The notes under the pieces are model-generated. The model was not told the origin of the DNA. It saw only the letters and a program-made list of their open reading frames with translations, and made no database searches. 64,000 nt of DNA, taken from the NCBI GenBank assembly GCA_944470555.2, contig OX104129.1, positions 85,272,820-85,336,819 of the forward strand. The letters are read 5' to 3'. Position numbers and translations under genes: made by a program. This document shows, piece after piece, positions 33,818 through 45,922 of the stretch (the first letter of the stretch is position 1; the number at the start of each line of letters is the position of its first letter). This stretch comes from Heterobilharzia americana (lineage: Eukaryota > Platyhelminthes > Trematoda > Strigeidida > Schistosomatidae).

Positions 33818-34035
33818 GTAAAGGTTATTTTGGATGTTGATAATCATTCCTGAACATCGTAATCACTGGACAGACAAGTGAACTTCAAATATGTACTCAT
33901 GAGAATAGTTAAATTTACAATCAACTAACCACTTCGAGTAGATTATAGTTTAATTTGAATACTTCCCAGCTATAGGAAGTATAAGTGTACTTTGTTCATA
34001 AAGGAACGAACTTATAGAAGAATATTTTAATGTTG

Positions 34036-34180
34036 AATAATGGTTAGCAGGGGAATCCAGGATAAGCATTTTGTCGGCGAGATAAACCTGCCTCTCAGTG
34101 GTCGATGTTGTTCCTATTAAGACTAGAACTTTAGTCCGATTGCTTCGAACGCTATACTGTTATCGACTAGTCCACTGATT
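34036..34180 (-). mobile_element. Smα-like repeat, decayed, antisense
   Basis: 'aatggttagcaggggaatcc' and 'cctgcctctcagtggtcg', then 'gttgttcctattaagactag', match the antisense Smα copy at 31.2 kb. The hammerhead core is not recoverable. Confidence 0.6.
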
Positions 34181-34690
34181 AACAGTACAGAAGAATAATT
34201 CGAAGAAAATATGAACTTATAATTATTTTATAGTGAAAATATACTGAAGAATAAATATCGCGTTTTTCAGAGATAAGTTCAGGAGTTCATCAGAGTTGCA
34301 CACTATTCAAGCGTAAAATATTTTCTTTATCTGCTTACGCTAACAGCAAGCTACTGAAGTGATACTCGGTGGTAGTTTGTAAAGCTGATAGAATTTTTTC
34401 AACCGTAAGTAATGCTGCAACTAGCAGTATGAAACTGTGCTACACTGGGACACTATGACTGCTGAGGTGAAATAAATGTATCTCTGTACAATAAGTAGGT
34501 TCAAGAGTATTTGGAAAACGCCTTTTAAAACTGGTGTCATTATGTATGCCTAATTTGACCAGTTAATTCTGACTTATATCTATTATGATCCACTAAAACC
34601 ACAACCTGCTGTTTATCAAGTGGCATCAAAATTTGTGTTGAATAAATCATAAACGACCAGTTTATTCACAGTTATCTAAATTAGTTATGA
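34181..34690. other. Spacer without recognised feature
   Basis: Nothing supportable was seen. Confidence 0.4.
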
Positions 34691-35600
34691 TTATATTTTT
34701 TCTCATCGATGCAGCGTACAACGAATAAATCATATGAATTCTGGATTGACTTCATCATCTACATCAACAATTTGTAAAAGTACTTTCTACAAGTTCATAT
34801 GCTCTTGTGAAGCTGACTATGCTGAACGTTGTAAGCGGGCCCTCCGAAAACATGTTGCTGAACACTACCCGGTTTGGATTACCAAAGGTGAGCCAAGGAA
34901 AACGACTTCATCCATGTGTGAACACCTTGTTGAACTGGAACACTCAGCACCTCGAGATTCATACTTCAAAATTATTTATAAAGTTAAATTAAACTACTTC
35001 AAAGGTTCACATTTCCACCACTTATGCAGAGCTGAAGCATTAGCTATATATGAACAAAAACCGAAACTTTGCATTCAAAAATGTTTTGTGCAGCCACTTT
35101 CTCTACCTTGGCCTTAACAATTCATTTTGTCGACTTTGTCAATTTTCAGTTCACTTCACTTTGGTATACTTCTCTCCTATTATCATCATCATTATCACCA
35201 ATTTTCCCTCCATTGACAACATTTGATCCATATTTCACTCTTTAATACCAATTCATTCCTTATTCTTTGACCTATTGTACACGTTTCAGTTTAATTATCA
35301 CCGTTTTACAATTCTCTGACATCACTTGTCGCTTATCTTACCACTTGTTATCAATTCGTCCCTCCTTATTCACAGGGGCCCATTTTCTATCTCTTCCACT
35401 TGAACAAATATCACCACCCCTCCACCGATTGTACATTTTGTATATTGACTGAGCAACTCCCTTTTCAGTGGAATTATCTATCACTTTACTCAGTATAAAT
35501 ACGACTGTACAGCTTGATGATGAAGTTGTTGAAAAGAAATACTCCTTCTTCACTGATGTATGTCTTGTTCTTATTCATGAATAAATGGGTACATTTCGTC
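34691..35600 (+). mobile_element. PLE-C GIY-YIG C-terminus and 3' terminus
   Basis: An open frame of 127 codons reads 'FYKFICSCEADYAERCKRA', then 'RKHVAEHYPVWITKGEPRK', then 'SMCEHLVELEHSAP' and 'EALAIYEQKPKLCIQKCFVQ'. This is the C-terminal PLE domain, but the Y-I-G triplet is degraded to 'DYAER'. The 3' region contains 'cttgatgatgaagttgttg' and 'tccttcttcactgatg', the terminal sequence also seen inverted at 14.01-14.11 kb. Confidence 0.7.
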
Positions 35601-35916
35601 AGTTACGACAAAATGTATATTCTGCTGAAGAAGCTGTAGTGTACGCAGCAAAATGCTTAGAAATGTCTTGTTTTAATTTTTTAAACAAGCTGGGGTTATA
35701 CTAAAATTTATATAATGACTGAAATGAAGTGTCTAAGATATCTCATCAAATGGTTTTGTAATGTATTTCTTGCCACTTTGCATTATGAATGCATGTAAAC
35801 AAAGTGGCATTTGTCCCTGGAGTTAAAGAAAGATGACTATCGAAATAACTACTTACTACTACTTGTCTCAGCACAGTAGATTTAGTTGACTTCGAAAACA
35901 ACTTACCAGTTACATT
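35601..35916. other. Spacer without gene
   Basis: A string near 35620 ('ctgaagaagctgtagtg', then 'cagcaaaatgc') loosely resembles a hammerhead core but lacks the conserved G of GAAA. Nothing else was seen. Confidence 0.35.
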
Positions 35917-36144
35917 TGTTCAACTGTGGAAAATAATTGAAGCTTAGGTGAAGGAGTTTGGTTGTATTGTGTCCTCTGAGTTCGATTATTTAATCAAAGG
36001 GGTTCAGCGTCTTTCTAGACGACATCATCAGCACTTACTTCATAATGGAGTTAGTGCTCATGATATCGTTTAAAAAGACGAAGAAACCTCCACGACTAGC
36101 CAATTTATCTCAGAGAACAAACTACATATAAAGTGTTCAACTGT
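35917..36144. mobile_element. Mini PLE-B inverted insertion with 11-bp duplication
   Basis: Insertion 35928-36133 lies between direct copies of tgttcaactgt (35917-35927 and 36134-36144). The left half is antisense PLE-B terminus ('ggttgtattgtgtcctctg', 'ctttctagacgacatcatc'). The right half is the same terminus in sense ('gttagtgctcatgatatcg', 'ctcagagaacaaacta'). The centre is 'acttcataatggagt'. It has no coding sequence. Confidence 0.85.
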
Positions 36145-36597
36145 CATATATTTTCAGCATCATTTAGTCGAACATCTTTCTATATTGTTGTTATTTATTG
36201 AAGCTTGTTGAGGCTCCTATGTGATTAGTTGCACAGGGTTGCCTTCTTAAATAAAAGACTAGTAAATTATGCTTTTTAATGTACATTTCTTGTCATCCTT
36301 CAACACTTTCTACTACCATTTTTATACTTTCAACATGAAAGGATGTACATCACTGTAGAAAAGTTTTACGACGTAATATATTTATAAAAAGTAACCTACA
36401 GAGGTGTAATAAGACACTTTTGATTAAGAGATCATTAATTATTTTAGCATGGATATGAACTGACTAGTACGGAATCTCAGTATATTGTGGTTTACTTAAG
36501 ACTAGGAAATCTAATGTCACTGAGTAGAAACGTGAAATGAGGGCTAAATACATTATCTTATCACTAGCTTTTAGTAATCCTACCTTAAGGTGCATGA
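36145..36597. other. Spacer without recognised feature
   Basis: AT-rich; no gene or repeat recognised. Confidence 0.4.
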
Positions 36598-37437
36598 AAC
36601 TCGTGAATTCATCATCATCATCATCAATATCAACATAGAACCAGGCATTGTTGCGCAACACTCCGAGTTGCCACACCTCACATCAGTACATCAAGTAAAC
36701 AAGGCAGTGAAGTGCAAGATGAAGATAAGAAAATTCAGTCAAAAGAAATATAAAGTACTAAAAGGGAGAAAGAAAGGAGGAATGAGAAAGTGGTGAGATT
36801 CGAAATAGCGTCGCTAAGATGATGATAATGAGGATATATTTGCGCCAGTGACATCGGTTCTGAGACATGTGATCACCTAGAGTCAGTCTTCAACCACTGG
36901 TTCGTCTTCTTTCCCGGACGCCAACCATCTATTCTACATCGTCCCACATGGCTCAAACCAACAGTCAGAGACTTGATGCATTGGTGGCATGCTTTAGTCC
37001 GGCCACCTAGAGTCTTTCTCCAGTCTTGGTCTACTTCGGCCAACAGTGTGTGATGAGGCAATTGGCGACTAGACATACATAACACATGTTAGAGCCAACC
37101 ATCTCAGCCGATGAATGTTCACAATGGTTTCAACTGATTTACCTCTACTCCCTATAAATCTGCTCCTGACTTTTGCATTACTCACGTGGTGACACCATGG
37201 AATGCGGTCTACGAAGGCGACGGTTGTCAAACACTTGAGGCCTTCTCGTATCTTCTACCTTCAGTGCCCATGTTTCACGGCCATACAGTAGAACAGACCG
37301 GACTGTTGTGCAGTATACGCGACCCTTAATAGACAAACGGATATAACGGCGGCACCATAGGTGGCGTAAATTGGCAAAAGACAATCGAGCCTTTTGTATT
37401 CATGCAGAGACATCATCGAAATACGTGAATTAGCGTC
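36598..37437 (-). mobile_element. LINE-B C-terminal half, antisense
   Basis: Starts after a (atc)n tail. The minus strand reads 'AFANLRHLWCRRYIRLSIKG', then 'TVRSVLLYGRETWALKVEDT', 'VFDNRRLRRPHSMV', and the block 'SLTVGLSHVGRCRIDGWRPG'. This is the post-RT region of an SR3/Perere-3-like LINE. The microsatellite tail at the 3' end is typical of this group. Broken frames; no catalytic motif. Confidence 0.8.
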
Positions 37438-37505
37438 ACAAAATATTTCCGAGCTTATTCGTAAGCATACACCTTGCTAATAAGAGTATTAGCTATCTGG
37501 AGGTA

Positions 37506-37507
<2 letters not shown>

Positions 37508-37553
<46 letters not shown>
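37508..37553. repeat. (TA)n microsatellite
   Basis: About 22 TA dinucleotides. Confidence 0.95.
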
Positions 37554-37556
<3 letters not shown>

Positions 37557-37804
37557 TGTCATCAGGTAATCTATTTCTTGTCAGTCTCATTAATTGTATG
37601 TATCGTTATACACACAACTGTTCTTCAAATAAGTTAGAATCATTAGGGAACACAAGTTTTAATTGTATAGTAATATTGATTCGATAACATTTCGTCTTCA
37701 GATAAACCTGTGTATTTCTTTAAACCAGGTACACACATTTCGTTTTTACTAATTTATTAAATTTATCATACAGTGTAACAGTATTGTTTCTTCACACATA
37801 AATT

Positions 37805-38848
37805 CAGTAGTCAAAGTAGTCCAATCCACCTATGAACTAAAAAACAGTGAAGGGGAATAAGCGATGTTGGATTGCGAAATAAAAAGGAAACAGGACAAAA
37901 GTTTAGACGCTAGTGTCCAAAGAAAACCTGCACATTCAAATTGTTACTTAGACTTCAAATCATCTCACCCTGTCAGTTAAAGTTGGCTTAGTAAAGTGTG
38001 TGAGTAACAGGGCCAAAAACTCTATAGTAAAACAGAAGATCTAAAACAAGAAACCAGATACATTAAAGAAACCTTACTCATCAACAATTACCCGGCCAAA
38101 TTGATGGATAAGTCCCTTAGGAATCGTAAGAAAAATATTACTAACACAGTTAATAATAGTAGTAATATTAGTGGTGATAATAGCAATTATAATGGTAATG
38201 GTGGTGGTAATGATGAAGCCAATACTAGGAGTAACAATACTTTAAAGACAGAATCCAAAGCGTCTACAGTAATACCATACAATGAAGGCACCTCAGAAAC
38301 ACTATGTAGGGTTCTCAATACGGCTGCACAGGATTAGAGTGGCATTTAAGCCTACGAACTCCGAAATAATCTTTGTAGGTTAAAAGATCCTACTGATCGA
38401 ATAAGCAGAATAATTTAGTTTGCCGAATCTCTTGCAACGATTACGAGGTCAAATAAACAGTTCAGAGTAGTCAGCCAGGGTCAATTGGGCTATCCTAGGA
38501 TAGAAACCTAGCTAGGTCGAAATTGGCAGATCCTAGTAAGGTAAGAAAGTTAGAAAGAAGCTCAGTCATAGCTATGCATGCTATGATATACAACCACACA
38601 ATAGGATTGGACGGAAATCGATAACTAAATCTTTGTTTATCGAACCAACACCTAAAACATGCCGCAGGAGAGAACCAGCTCATGTTTCAGATATACGGAA
38701 AATCTTACTACCCATGAAACAAAGTGGGCGAGGAAATTAGGATGTCATAAAGGATGTTTCAAAGTTGTGTAGTTATCTTGATATGACTACGGACAATAAA
38801 TTATATCCGAAACGTAATCCACTAAACAATACTCTTCTTTTGATGTAG
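37805..38848 (+). mobile_element. PLE-A C-terminal half, decayed
   Basis: It opens with 'MLDCEIKRKQDKSLDA' and 'RKPAHSNCYLDFKSSHP'-like text, the post-RT region. An Asn/Gly-rich linker follows ('NNSSNISGDNSNYNGNGGG'), then 'STVIPYNEGTSETLCRVLN'. GIY-YIG is unrecognisable. The 3' terminus ('tgactacggacaataaatta', 'tatccgaaacgtaatcc') ends at about 38848 against an HH-SINE. Confidence 0.75.
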
Positions 38849-39060
38849 TATTCATCATGGACTGACGTCAGTTGGGGAACCATTGAAAATCTGGGAGAAC
38901 TGAACAGCTGTTTCTTCCTAGTATGGGAATCCTCAGCAGTACACACCCACCACCCGACTACGGATCGAACTCAGAACCTTCAGGCTTCATGGTGAACGCG
39001 TCAACCATCCAGCCACTGGGTCCCTTTCCAGTGGTTCACAATTTCCAACTTCTGTCAATT
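38849..39060 (-). mobile_element. HH-SINE copy 3, antisense
   Basis: Reversed order: 'attcatcatggactgacgtc' (3' body), hammerhead, 'ggatcgaactcagaacc' (reversed box B), and 'ccagccactgggtcc' with the reversed head 'aatttccaacttctgtc'. Confidence 0.8.
38896..38942 (-). ncRNA. Hammerhead ribozyme motif in HH-SINE copy 3
   Basis: Minus-strand core CTGAGGA (plus coordinates 38930-38936). Stem II is ttcc/ggaa, perfectly paired, followed by GAAA (38911-38914). Stem III is the acagctgt palindrome, with a GTT cleavage triplet. Stem I has four pairs (actg/cagt). All conserved positions are present. Confidence 0.75.
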
Positions 39061-39199
39061 CACTACATAGTGTGACTATCAACCAAGGTTTTCAGTTAGC
39101 ATCCACTTCACATCCGACTGGTTGGCCCCACAGGTCACGGCATCTCATTAGAGCTTCATGATATCCATCTGGAAGCAAGTCACTAGTGAGCACTAAACA

Positions 39200-39475
39200 G
39201 TAATGTATTTTTGAGATGAATGGGGATTTTTCATTTTCGAAGTAGTATTCATCATGGACTGACGTCACGCGTCCGCCGTGAAACCTGAAGGTCCTGAGTT
39301 CCATTCCTAGTTAGGTCGTGGATGCATACTGCTGAGGATTTCCATACTAGGAGGAAACAGCTGTCCAGTGCTCCCAGATTTTCAATGGTTTCCCAACTGA
39401 TGTCAGTCCTTGATGAATGTTACTTCTAAATTATAAATCCCTTTTCATCTCGAAAATACAATACTGTTCTTTCAG
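39200..39475. mobile_element. HH-SINE copy 4: inverted tail plus sense body
   Basis: 39200-39268 is the SINE 3' tail in antisense ('gtatttttgagatgaatgg', 'gtattcatcatggactgac'). 39269-39475 is body plus tail in sense ('ctgaaggtcctgagttcc', hammerhead, 'ctgatgtcagtccttg', 'cccttttcatctcgaaaatac'). Both tails are present in opposite orientation, so the unit is palindromic at its ends. Confidence 0.75.
39326..39376 (+). ncRNA. Hammerhead ribozyme motif in HH-SINE copy 4
   Basis: Core CTGAGGA at 39332-39338. Stem II is ttcc/ggag or a one-base shifted equivalent. GAAA and the acagctgt stem III block follow, with cleavage predicted after gtc at 39365. Stem I is actg/cagt plus a wobble. The core is intact and stem II is slightly altered. 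Confidence 0.7.
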
Positions 39476-39790
39476 TGTGTGATAAATCTTACAGATCAAT
39501 AAAAATTGAAATACATTCTGCCACAAAGTTTACTCCTACATCAACAGGTACATATATACATACACAATAAAATAACATAGTCGCATGTAACTAACAGCAT
39601 ATCTTTCTATTTAAACATGTAAAGAGTTTCGATCACTAGTGTCTGCTCTACTGCGCTGTTTATAACAAAAACCTTATACAGATATTTTGTTCCAAGTGCC
39701 CCTTTCAACTTATTTGATACAGTAAAGCAATGTTATTTACTGATTAATGTCTCCTGCCATTTCTCTGTGCAACATGTTTGAGGGAACAAA
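39476..39790. other. Spacer without recognised feature
   Basis: Nothing supportable was seen. Confidence 0.4.
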
Positions 39791-40061
39791 TTATGCTGTA
39801 TATCAAGCATTTCCTAAAGCTTGGCGGTATTCAGGTCAGTTGGTAACCAACATACATGTTGACATTGACCTAATTCATCAACCAATAAGAAACAACAAGC
39901 ATGTCAAAGTTCACATCAACAGGAAAATCAGTCGAAATAAATATGGAGACAAAAACATTCAGTCACACATAGAGCCATCGAGAAAAGTTATTAAACCATT
40001 TGTAGAAGAGACCTCATATTTCACTTCTACTTTTAAAGTTTGTGCTGTTGTTTTTGTCTAG
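39791..40061 (+). pseudogene. PLE-B-group post-GIY-YIG fragment
   Basis: The frame reads 'PKAWRYSGQLVTNIHVDIDL', then 'HQPIRNNKHVKVHINRKISR'. It is parallel to 'EAYHSGQ' and the 'NEQNDKRQK' region of the PLE-B copy at 10.2 kb. It is open for about 100 codons but lacks any catalytic domain. Confidence 0.5.
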
Positions 40062-41009
40062 AATAATACTGAGTACTTCACGAATGAATCATCTAGGTAG
40101 AAGAACACAACACTATAAAAAACATCTTCTTGAGCTATAAGTATTAGCTATTATCTCAGAAAGTAATGTACATACCTTGTAGAGAAATGAAAGTGGTGAT
40201 GAAAAAGATTATTATCTCTAATCATTCAATGTTTTTTGTGGACATTTTTTTCAACAAACTGATACGACAAACTAGTAATTCTCAAGAAGTTAACGAGAAA
40301 GCTAAACTGATGGAAGAATACTTTGTCCAGTGAAGCACATTACTTATACTTCACACTTACAACTATGTGCTTTAAATAGTGAACAAAGTTTACAAATGTT
40401 TGTAATTCGATTAAGTAAGAAATTTGTAACTTGAAGACAAAATTATTCTATCATTAAAACTCATATGAATTTATTTTTTTCTATAGACTTCAGTTTATTC
40501 TACCACTTCATTACTAAAATGAATGATGCAATAGCCTATTGAAAGTTCAATCGATGGAGAAAAGATTTTGGCAGATTAGAGCATTTCTTATACTAAGAAA
40601 AGAAACAAATGTCATTTCATATAAACAAAATGTCAATCATATTAAATTTGTTCATCATTCAATTAAGTCAATGAGTGAATGAATAAAAATAATTGAAACG
40701 AAAATTACTTTGATTTCTCACTTCTGATGGTAATATTTTATCTATTTTCCTCTGGTTGTATGTTTTTTTCATCATTTGTTTGATTAATGTCTCAAATTCT
40801 AATAGCTGTAATTATGAAAGATAATTTTAGATGTATGAATGAATCGATTTATAAAATATACTACTTAACGAATTCAGTAGTTATACACCATTCAAAATGA
40901 TCTCTAGGTTTTATTCGCTGACTCAAAGTGGTCTAAACATTAGACTGCCATTTAGCTTGTTTAGGCCAAGAACATGAGTCGTGCACCCGGAAAAATTTCA
41001 GCTCAAATA
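40062..41009. other. AT-rich interval without gene
   Basis: No protein-like frame or shared repeat recognised. Confidence 0.5.
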
Positions 41010-42320
41010 ACCGAAGAACTCAACCTCGTCTGGTTAACTAGTTCAGTAGTTACTGGCTGATCCTAGGCTCGGGTAAAGAGGGAAGATTGGGCATAGGGCT
41101 AGCAACCCTACCTCGTAAAACCAATGCAATCGCTAAAGAAACTTCTAAGCACAAACAAAATATAAAAAATAGAAACCAAATTATTCCTCGCTGGAATCGG
41201 AGATGCGAAGTGACGCCAGTTGGTGAAAGCCTTCGGGAAGCCAGTCGGCCGACTTGTCTTCTCTCGATGGAAACAAAAGTAAGAATGGGGATATGGAATG
41301 CTCACCCCATGTATAAACTTACCAAGGCTACCTAGGTTGCAAAAGAAATGAGTAGGTACGGCATAGAAGTGCTTGAAATCTGTCAGGAATCAGTAGATGG
41401 AAGTGGACTCTCCAAACTGTCAATTCAGGAGTCAAGAATCTACTCCGATGTTGACACACAGACAACAACCACGACCCGACGCTGATTTATGTCTAATGTC
41501 GAACAAACTCGAAGATCTAGAGGCGAAAACTAACAGTTTGACAGAAGAGGCAGCGAAGGAGGTTGGGACTTCAAGTAATGTAGAGAAGACAGAGGTGATG
41601 AAGATACGCAATCAACAACAGCATCAAAAATGAGCATCAGTCACCATTAACGGTAGAAACGTAAGAGGAGTCGTCTCTTCCACCTAACCTTCCATTTAAA
41701 GCATCGTTTCAACTACAGTTGGTGGTGGCACAGACGAGGACGTCAAAGCCAGAATGGGAAAGCAAGGCAGGCCCTCCTTTATTAATCTGAAACCACTGTG
41801 GAGATCTACTGCACTGCTCTCAGCACAAAGCATGAACAACATCCGCATTTTCAACGCCAATGTCAGTCATGTCAGTGCTTCTATATGACTGAGAAACTTG
41901 GCGTGTCACGAAAAGCATTTCCAGCAAACTACAGACATTCATCAACAGATGCCGCCTAAGCTAGATACTGAAGATGAGATGGCCAGAATAATAAGAACAA
42001 GCAAGAAGGAACTCACTATAGCTGGCAACGAACCAACCAACCAACTAACTATCGCCCAACAAATATGCAGAAGAGAGTGGAGATTGATTGGATTGGATAT
42101 ACACTAAGAAGACCATTCCTGGACACCACGCTTCAGGGCATACCAGGCTGTCGAGTGAAAGCCAAAGAGGCGTCCGAGCTGAGGGTGACACGGAAGAGAT
42201 GGTGTGAGGAAGAAATTAAAGCTTGTGGGCAGTCGTGGAGTCAGTTTTTGAAGACTGCAGAGAACAGAGTGGAGTGGAAGCATGCTAATAATAATAATAA
42301 TAATAATAACCGATGAACTC
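41010..42320 (+). mobile_element. SR2-like RTE, internally deleted, with 12-bp duplication
   Basis: The element (41022-42308) lies between accgaagaactc (41010-41021) and accgatgaactc (42309-42320), one mismatch. It keeps the 5' leader and endonuclease N-terminus ('MGIGLATLPRKTN', 'TPVGESLREASRP'). Near 41470 it jumps to text just after RT motif C ('DLCLMSNKLEDLEAKTN') and runs to an (aat)n tail. About 2 kb including most of the EN and RT is missing. The last 30 bp of the usual 3' end before the tail are also lost. Confidence 0.88.
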
Positions 42321-43355
42321 GGACCCAGATAAGCGAAATATCAGTTCAGTTTTTACATTGCTCTGGTCTGACTGGTCAAATCGACAGAATAATTTGAGTG
42401 ATATCAAACTTCATTGATTACTCAGTAGTTTATTTCATTATTTCATGAATCTTTTGTACGGAATGATTTACAGCGGAAAATCTGTTACCACCACTGTGAA
42501 GCGATTGAAAACCTACTCAACTGTGATAAATGCCAAAATGGATTGCGTAATTTGTAAGTCATTTGCAAACTGATCATCCTATCGAAGTGATTCACCTATT
42601 AAAATAGGAAAGAAAAACAGTTTTTAGTTAACTGCTACTTCATATACCTGGTAATTCGATACATCGCTCTCATAATCGGAAAATCATCATTTCAACAAGC
42701 TAAACCTTCGGGTTAAAAGTATTCGAAATATTACACACAAATACACAATCACATACACCAGAATTATCGAATTGCTACCTTAGTGTTTACGTTCTAAACA
42801 TTAGTGCTGTACAAACAACAAATTTCCCAGTGGTTAAAATTCGTATTTTATGACACGGTGATTTATACTATCTTCAAGCTTAATGTTTCATATGACTGTG
42901 ATTTAATTGAAAGTATATGACATAAGATAGGACTATATAATGTAGAAGTTTACAAAGTTGGACATGTCTCTCTAAAAGCAAATCTGAAAGGATCTCATAA
43001 AATGCAATTTTCCAACTATAATTTACAATACTTTGGCAACAAACATTTTTTGCTACATAATATCTAATCAAATGTATAAATGAAACCTCCCTTATAGAAT
43101 GGTTCACTCGAATCCTTATTGTATGAGATAAAACCAAACGCAATTTCTTTAACATAAACTATCAGATATAATTTTGTTACTTACTGAATAAGCTTTAATT
43201 TGAATTCAACAATGTGCATGATGTAAACAAGTGGAGGCTCTGTAAAGGGATTCGAAACACCTAGTATCCTACAAGACAAGTGTATCTTAGAACCATTAAA
43301 TAAGAACTACGGTAATCCGGTAACGATAAAGCATCTATCCTGAGCACTTTTAACT
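42321..43355. other. Interval without recognised gene
   Basis: A 91-codon minus-strand frame (42880-43155) is present but has AT-driven composition and no recognisable motif. Confidence 0.45.
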
Positions 43356-43650
43356 GCGTATATCAATTCTGGTGTGTTTGTGGAAGCAAATATATAGGTC
43401 ATAGGAGACGGAGCTGTCTATTCGTATAGCTGACGACTTGCCTAGAAAGTTAAATCGTTCTATAGAGAAGATTCCAAGAATTTCTGTAACTAAACACTCA
43501 CTAGACATTAAGCATGATATCAAATCGATAGGGTCATTTACTGTGACCAGCAGAAGTTTGTGCAATTTCGGTTCATGAACCACACTTCTCTGTTCAGAAA
43601 GAAATGGTGATGACCATCAACTTGCCTTGGAAAATGAATGTATATCTCTT
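43356..43650 (+). pseudogene. PLE-D GIY-YIG remnant
   Basis: Plus-strand text in two frames reads 'VYQFWCVCGSKYIGHRRR' with Y-I-G intact, then 'RIADDLPRKLNRSIEKIPRI', then 'SVTKHSLDIKHDIKS' and 'LFRKKW'. This is a PLE C-terminal endonuclease with a text distinct from A, B and C. No RT lies nearby. Confidence 0.65.
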
Positions 43651-44225
43651 AAACTTTAATGTTAGTTAAGTTTTTCTGTCCCTGCCTTATTTCTACATTC
43701 ATAATTATCTTTTTTTGTTCATTCAGTAAATCTATTTTCATTTCTTAGTCAGTTATCAACTAATTTGATTAGTATCTGGCAGTGGTTTGATGTTCTCTGC
43801 GATTTGTGTTTTATATCGCGGATGTGTTGTCACCAGCCTTGGTAATACATCCAGCACTGGCTTCATTAAGTTTTTCACCTGCATACAGGGCTACATGTAA
43901 AGATTAAGTCAGCTTTCATATACACCAATGTTTTTATCCGTCTGCTTGTGTGTGTATTGCACTTTGTATTACATGTTATATATAGTTAAGTATACATATT
44001 ATTCAGTTAAGGAGTTTGGTCAAAATTTATGAATCCATTGGGAGCCACCACTGATATATTTATAGTTGGTCTACAATTAGTAATGATAACGTAATGTTTT
44101 CAAGTTCCAGAAATGTTTTGGACACATTTTCTTGAACTGATTCATCAATTTTTACTACCAACATATGTACATTTGTGAAAAATGCATGTCTGAAAGTTCG
44201 TGTTTATCTAATATTACTATATTAT
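43651..44225. other. Spacer without recognised feature
   Basis: Possibly the 3' UTR and terminus of PLE-D; no second copy in the window allows this to be tested. Confidence 0.35.
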
Positions 44226-45125
44226 TATTTTTCCCTTGGGTTCCTAGTGGAACATACCACTTCAGTAGCATGTCTTGTTGCTTATTCTCATTATTCTGGC
44301 AATCTCATCTATATTAAGTAACGAGTGAAAGTAGACGGCACCTGTTGATGAATGTCTTTAGTTTGTTGGAAATGTTTTTCTTAATGCACCAAGTTTTTAA
44401 ACCATATAGAAGAATTGATTTGACTGATGTTGGTGTTGAAAATGCGGATGTTTATCACGCTTTGTGCTGAGAGCAGTGCAATAGATCTCAGCACTGATTT
44501 CAGTTTGATGAAAGAAGGCCTGTCTTGCTGCCATTCCAATTCTGGTTTTTGACATCCTCATCTGTGCCGACACCTGTAGTTGAAACGATGTTTTACAGGA
44601 CAGATAGGTGAAAGAGACAGCTTCCTTTAGATTTCTCTCATTGATGGTGATTAGTGCTTGAAGTTGTTGGTGCTTTTGTCGATTGAGTATCTTCATCACT
44701 TCAATCTTGTCTACGTTCACCTGAAGGAAGTTCCGTCTTCCTACGCTGTCCCGCCTCCTCTGTCAACTGGTTGGTTTTCGTCTGTAGATCTTCGAGTTTG
44801 TGCCACATGACATTAGACATAAATCATCATCGGCGAAATCCGAATCTTCTTCTGTGGCCTTTTCATTGGTCCAGCTAGTGTATGCCCAACTTCTCGCTCC
44901 TCACAGTTGTCTGTTGCATGATCCCATCCAGTGCAGTCAACCACAATCAGGAAGATGGTCATTGGTGGTAGGCAGCCTTGTTTTACTCCTTTCTTCACTT
45001 AGAAGGCATCACTGAGCTTCCCATTGTGAATCACTTGGTATATAGTATCATATGGCATAAGATACAGCTGTTGAATGAAACTGATAAAATTTTATTGTAC
45101 TTCGTGGTGCTGAAGCTGAAGACGA
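44226..45125 (-). mobile_element. SR2-like RTE, 3' half, antisense, with small deletion
   Basis: Opens with the reversed terminus 'cccttgggttcctagtgg'. At about 44272 roughly 230 bp of the usual sequence are missing, and it then follows the family back to RT motif B ('MKKGVKQGCLPPMTIFLIVV' on the minus strand). Broken frames. Confidence 0.82.
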
Positions 45126-45922
45126 GATATAAAGAAGGGATATTTTTTTGTGTGTTTGGAAAGATTACTGCTAATTAGTTAGCATCTAGAATGAGCATTT
45201 CACAGCCATGAAATAGCTAGTAAACAGTTTCGATGATGTTATTCTTAGACTAAAATAAGTCTCAGGTGTCTTATATTCTTGAAGAATGAAATACATTTTC
45301 CCGAGGTTTCACTCTAGGATTACGTGCAATTATTTTAGGGCGCAGTGCCCACTAAGCTAGTGAAACTGCTTGGTGTGAACACTAACGCCAAAGCACAATT
45401 TGATTTTTTGAAACCGCTTGAATCGCAGTTCGCATATCTTAATGATTTGCCCAAAATACACAAGCTGATTAACTTGTTACATCCTACAATGTCAAGGACC
45501 AAAACATCCAGACATTAAAATTTCCCAGTGGCTATTGGAATTAATAAACCCGATAAAGAAACGATTCTGTAAGCATTCCTTACAAAAACACATTTAAAGC
45601 AATCAAATGTCAGAATGATATTAACAATGAAACCAAAATATATGTTCATTTGGCGTAATCGCTCTATTTATGAATGTCCATTTGGTCAAGACAACAAAGA
45701 TTTTATATGATTATATTTCTATACATGCTTTTTTATTACGGATTTCTCTGCATCACTTGGAAAGCAACTATTTCTATGTAAAGCAGCATCAAACTTACAT
45801 TTAGGAGTGAATCTTTGTATCTAGTTGTCGGCATCACCAATGCACTTCTCTAAAGCCCCGTCTTAGCAAACGTATTTATGGCACACGTGGAAAAACTTAT
45901 TAAAGATCTTAATTGAGAAAAC

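Noticed and set aside
35620..35670. Hammerhead ribozyme downstream of PLE-C
   Set aside because: CTGAAGA and a GCTG/CAGC stem are present, but the invariant G of GAAA is A and no stem III was found; one copy only.
42880..43155. 91-codon minus-strand frame as a host exon
   Set aside because: No splice context, AT-driven composition and no recognisable motif.
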